From contig CAZUAI010000090.1 in assembly GCA_964617875.1 (NCBI GenBank), positions 1 through 22,328 of the forward strand: a DNA stretch of 22,328 nucleotides. The letters run 5' to 3'. The stretch comes from CAZMVY01 sp964617875. GTDB taxonomy: Bacteria > Planctomycetota > Phycisphaerae > UBA1845 > PWPN01. This document shows, piece by piece, positions 22,190-22,328 of this stretch; positions within the stretch are counted from its first letter, which is position 1, and each line of letters begins with the position of its first letter. The notes beneath the pieces are model-generated. The model was not told the DNA's origin and ran no database searches. It was given only the letters and a program-made list of their open reading frames with translations. The position numbers and the translations under genes are program-made.

Positions 22190-22328
22190 GGCGCCCCTCG
22201 ACTGGCCGATTCCTGTTGTTATGATGTTTGGCCGTGCGCGAGGGCGACGACCGCCTGGATAACGGGGATACTTACCCCCAGCGTTGCATATTTCGACAGG
22301 CTTACGCGGCGGATCGTAGGGTTCGCAG
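22190..22328. other. Window end, no gene recognised
   Basis: I see no supportable coding region here. A TATGAT near 22217 could be a plus-strand -10 box, but no convincing -35 precedes it, and the ATG pair after it stops within 14 codons. A promoter for a gene beyond the window is possible. Confidence 0.3.

Overview
The window is very GC-rich DNA, densely coded on both strands. It most resembles a Planctomycetota chromosome, probably uncultured. That is inferred from the gene mix: two secreted formylglycine-type sulfatases side by side, several lipoproteins, an exported caspase-like protein, a PKD-domain esterase-like lipoprotein, and frequent GTG/TTG starts. No rRNA or other taxonomic marker is present to settle it. 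I count 21 protein genes and see no tRNA, rRNA, CRISPR array, prophage or transposase gene.

Layout. 52-4691 (minus) is pheS-pheT followed by an esterase-like lipoprotein. The presumed pheS leader carries three tandem 44-bp hairpin repeats. 4974-6492 (plus) is a small lipoprotein overlapping an MFS transporter. 6699-7655 (plus) is an exported caspase-fold protein. 7700-11748 (minus) is an M28 peptidase lipoprotein and two sulfatases, a likely extracytoplasmic degradative island. 11955-15971 (plus) holds an inositol-monophosphatase-family enzyme, a YggS/PLPBP protein, and a tightly packed gpsA - CDGSH iron-sulfur protein - endonuclease V unit. 16073-21963 (minus) runs in transcription order: alpha/beta-hydrolase lipoprotein, iscX, CheY-like response regulator, rpsO, pnp, cold-shock protein, histidine kinase.

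How the genes may work together. rpsO-pnp is a classic translation/RNA-decay pair. Here it is followed on the same strand by a cold-shock RNA-binding protein and a membrane histidine kinase, with a lone receiver protein just upstream of rpsO. That suggests an RNA-metabolism/cold-adaptation neighbourhood with its own two-component pair. The sulfatases and M28 peptidase would act outside the cytoplasmic membrane on sulfated polymers and peptides.

The least-explained features are non-coding. They are a 69-bp inverted-repeat element with a 7-bp target duplication upstream of the hydrolase gene, a dispersed family of imperfect repeats of up to about 60 bp, the pheS-leader repeat array, hairpins between the sulfatases, and a possible ribosome-site-sequestering hairpin at rpsO. 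No complete undescribed defence or biosynthetic system is evident. The most novel candidates are the small mobile-looking element, the esterase-like protein lacking its nucleophile, and the csp-kinase arrangement.
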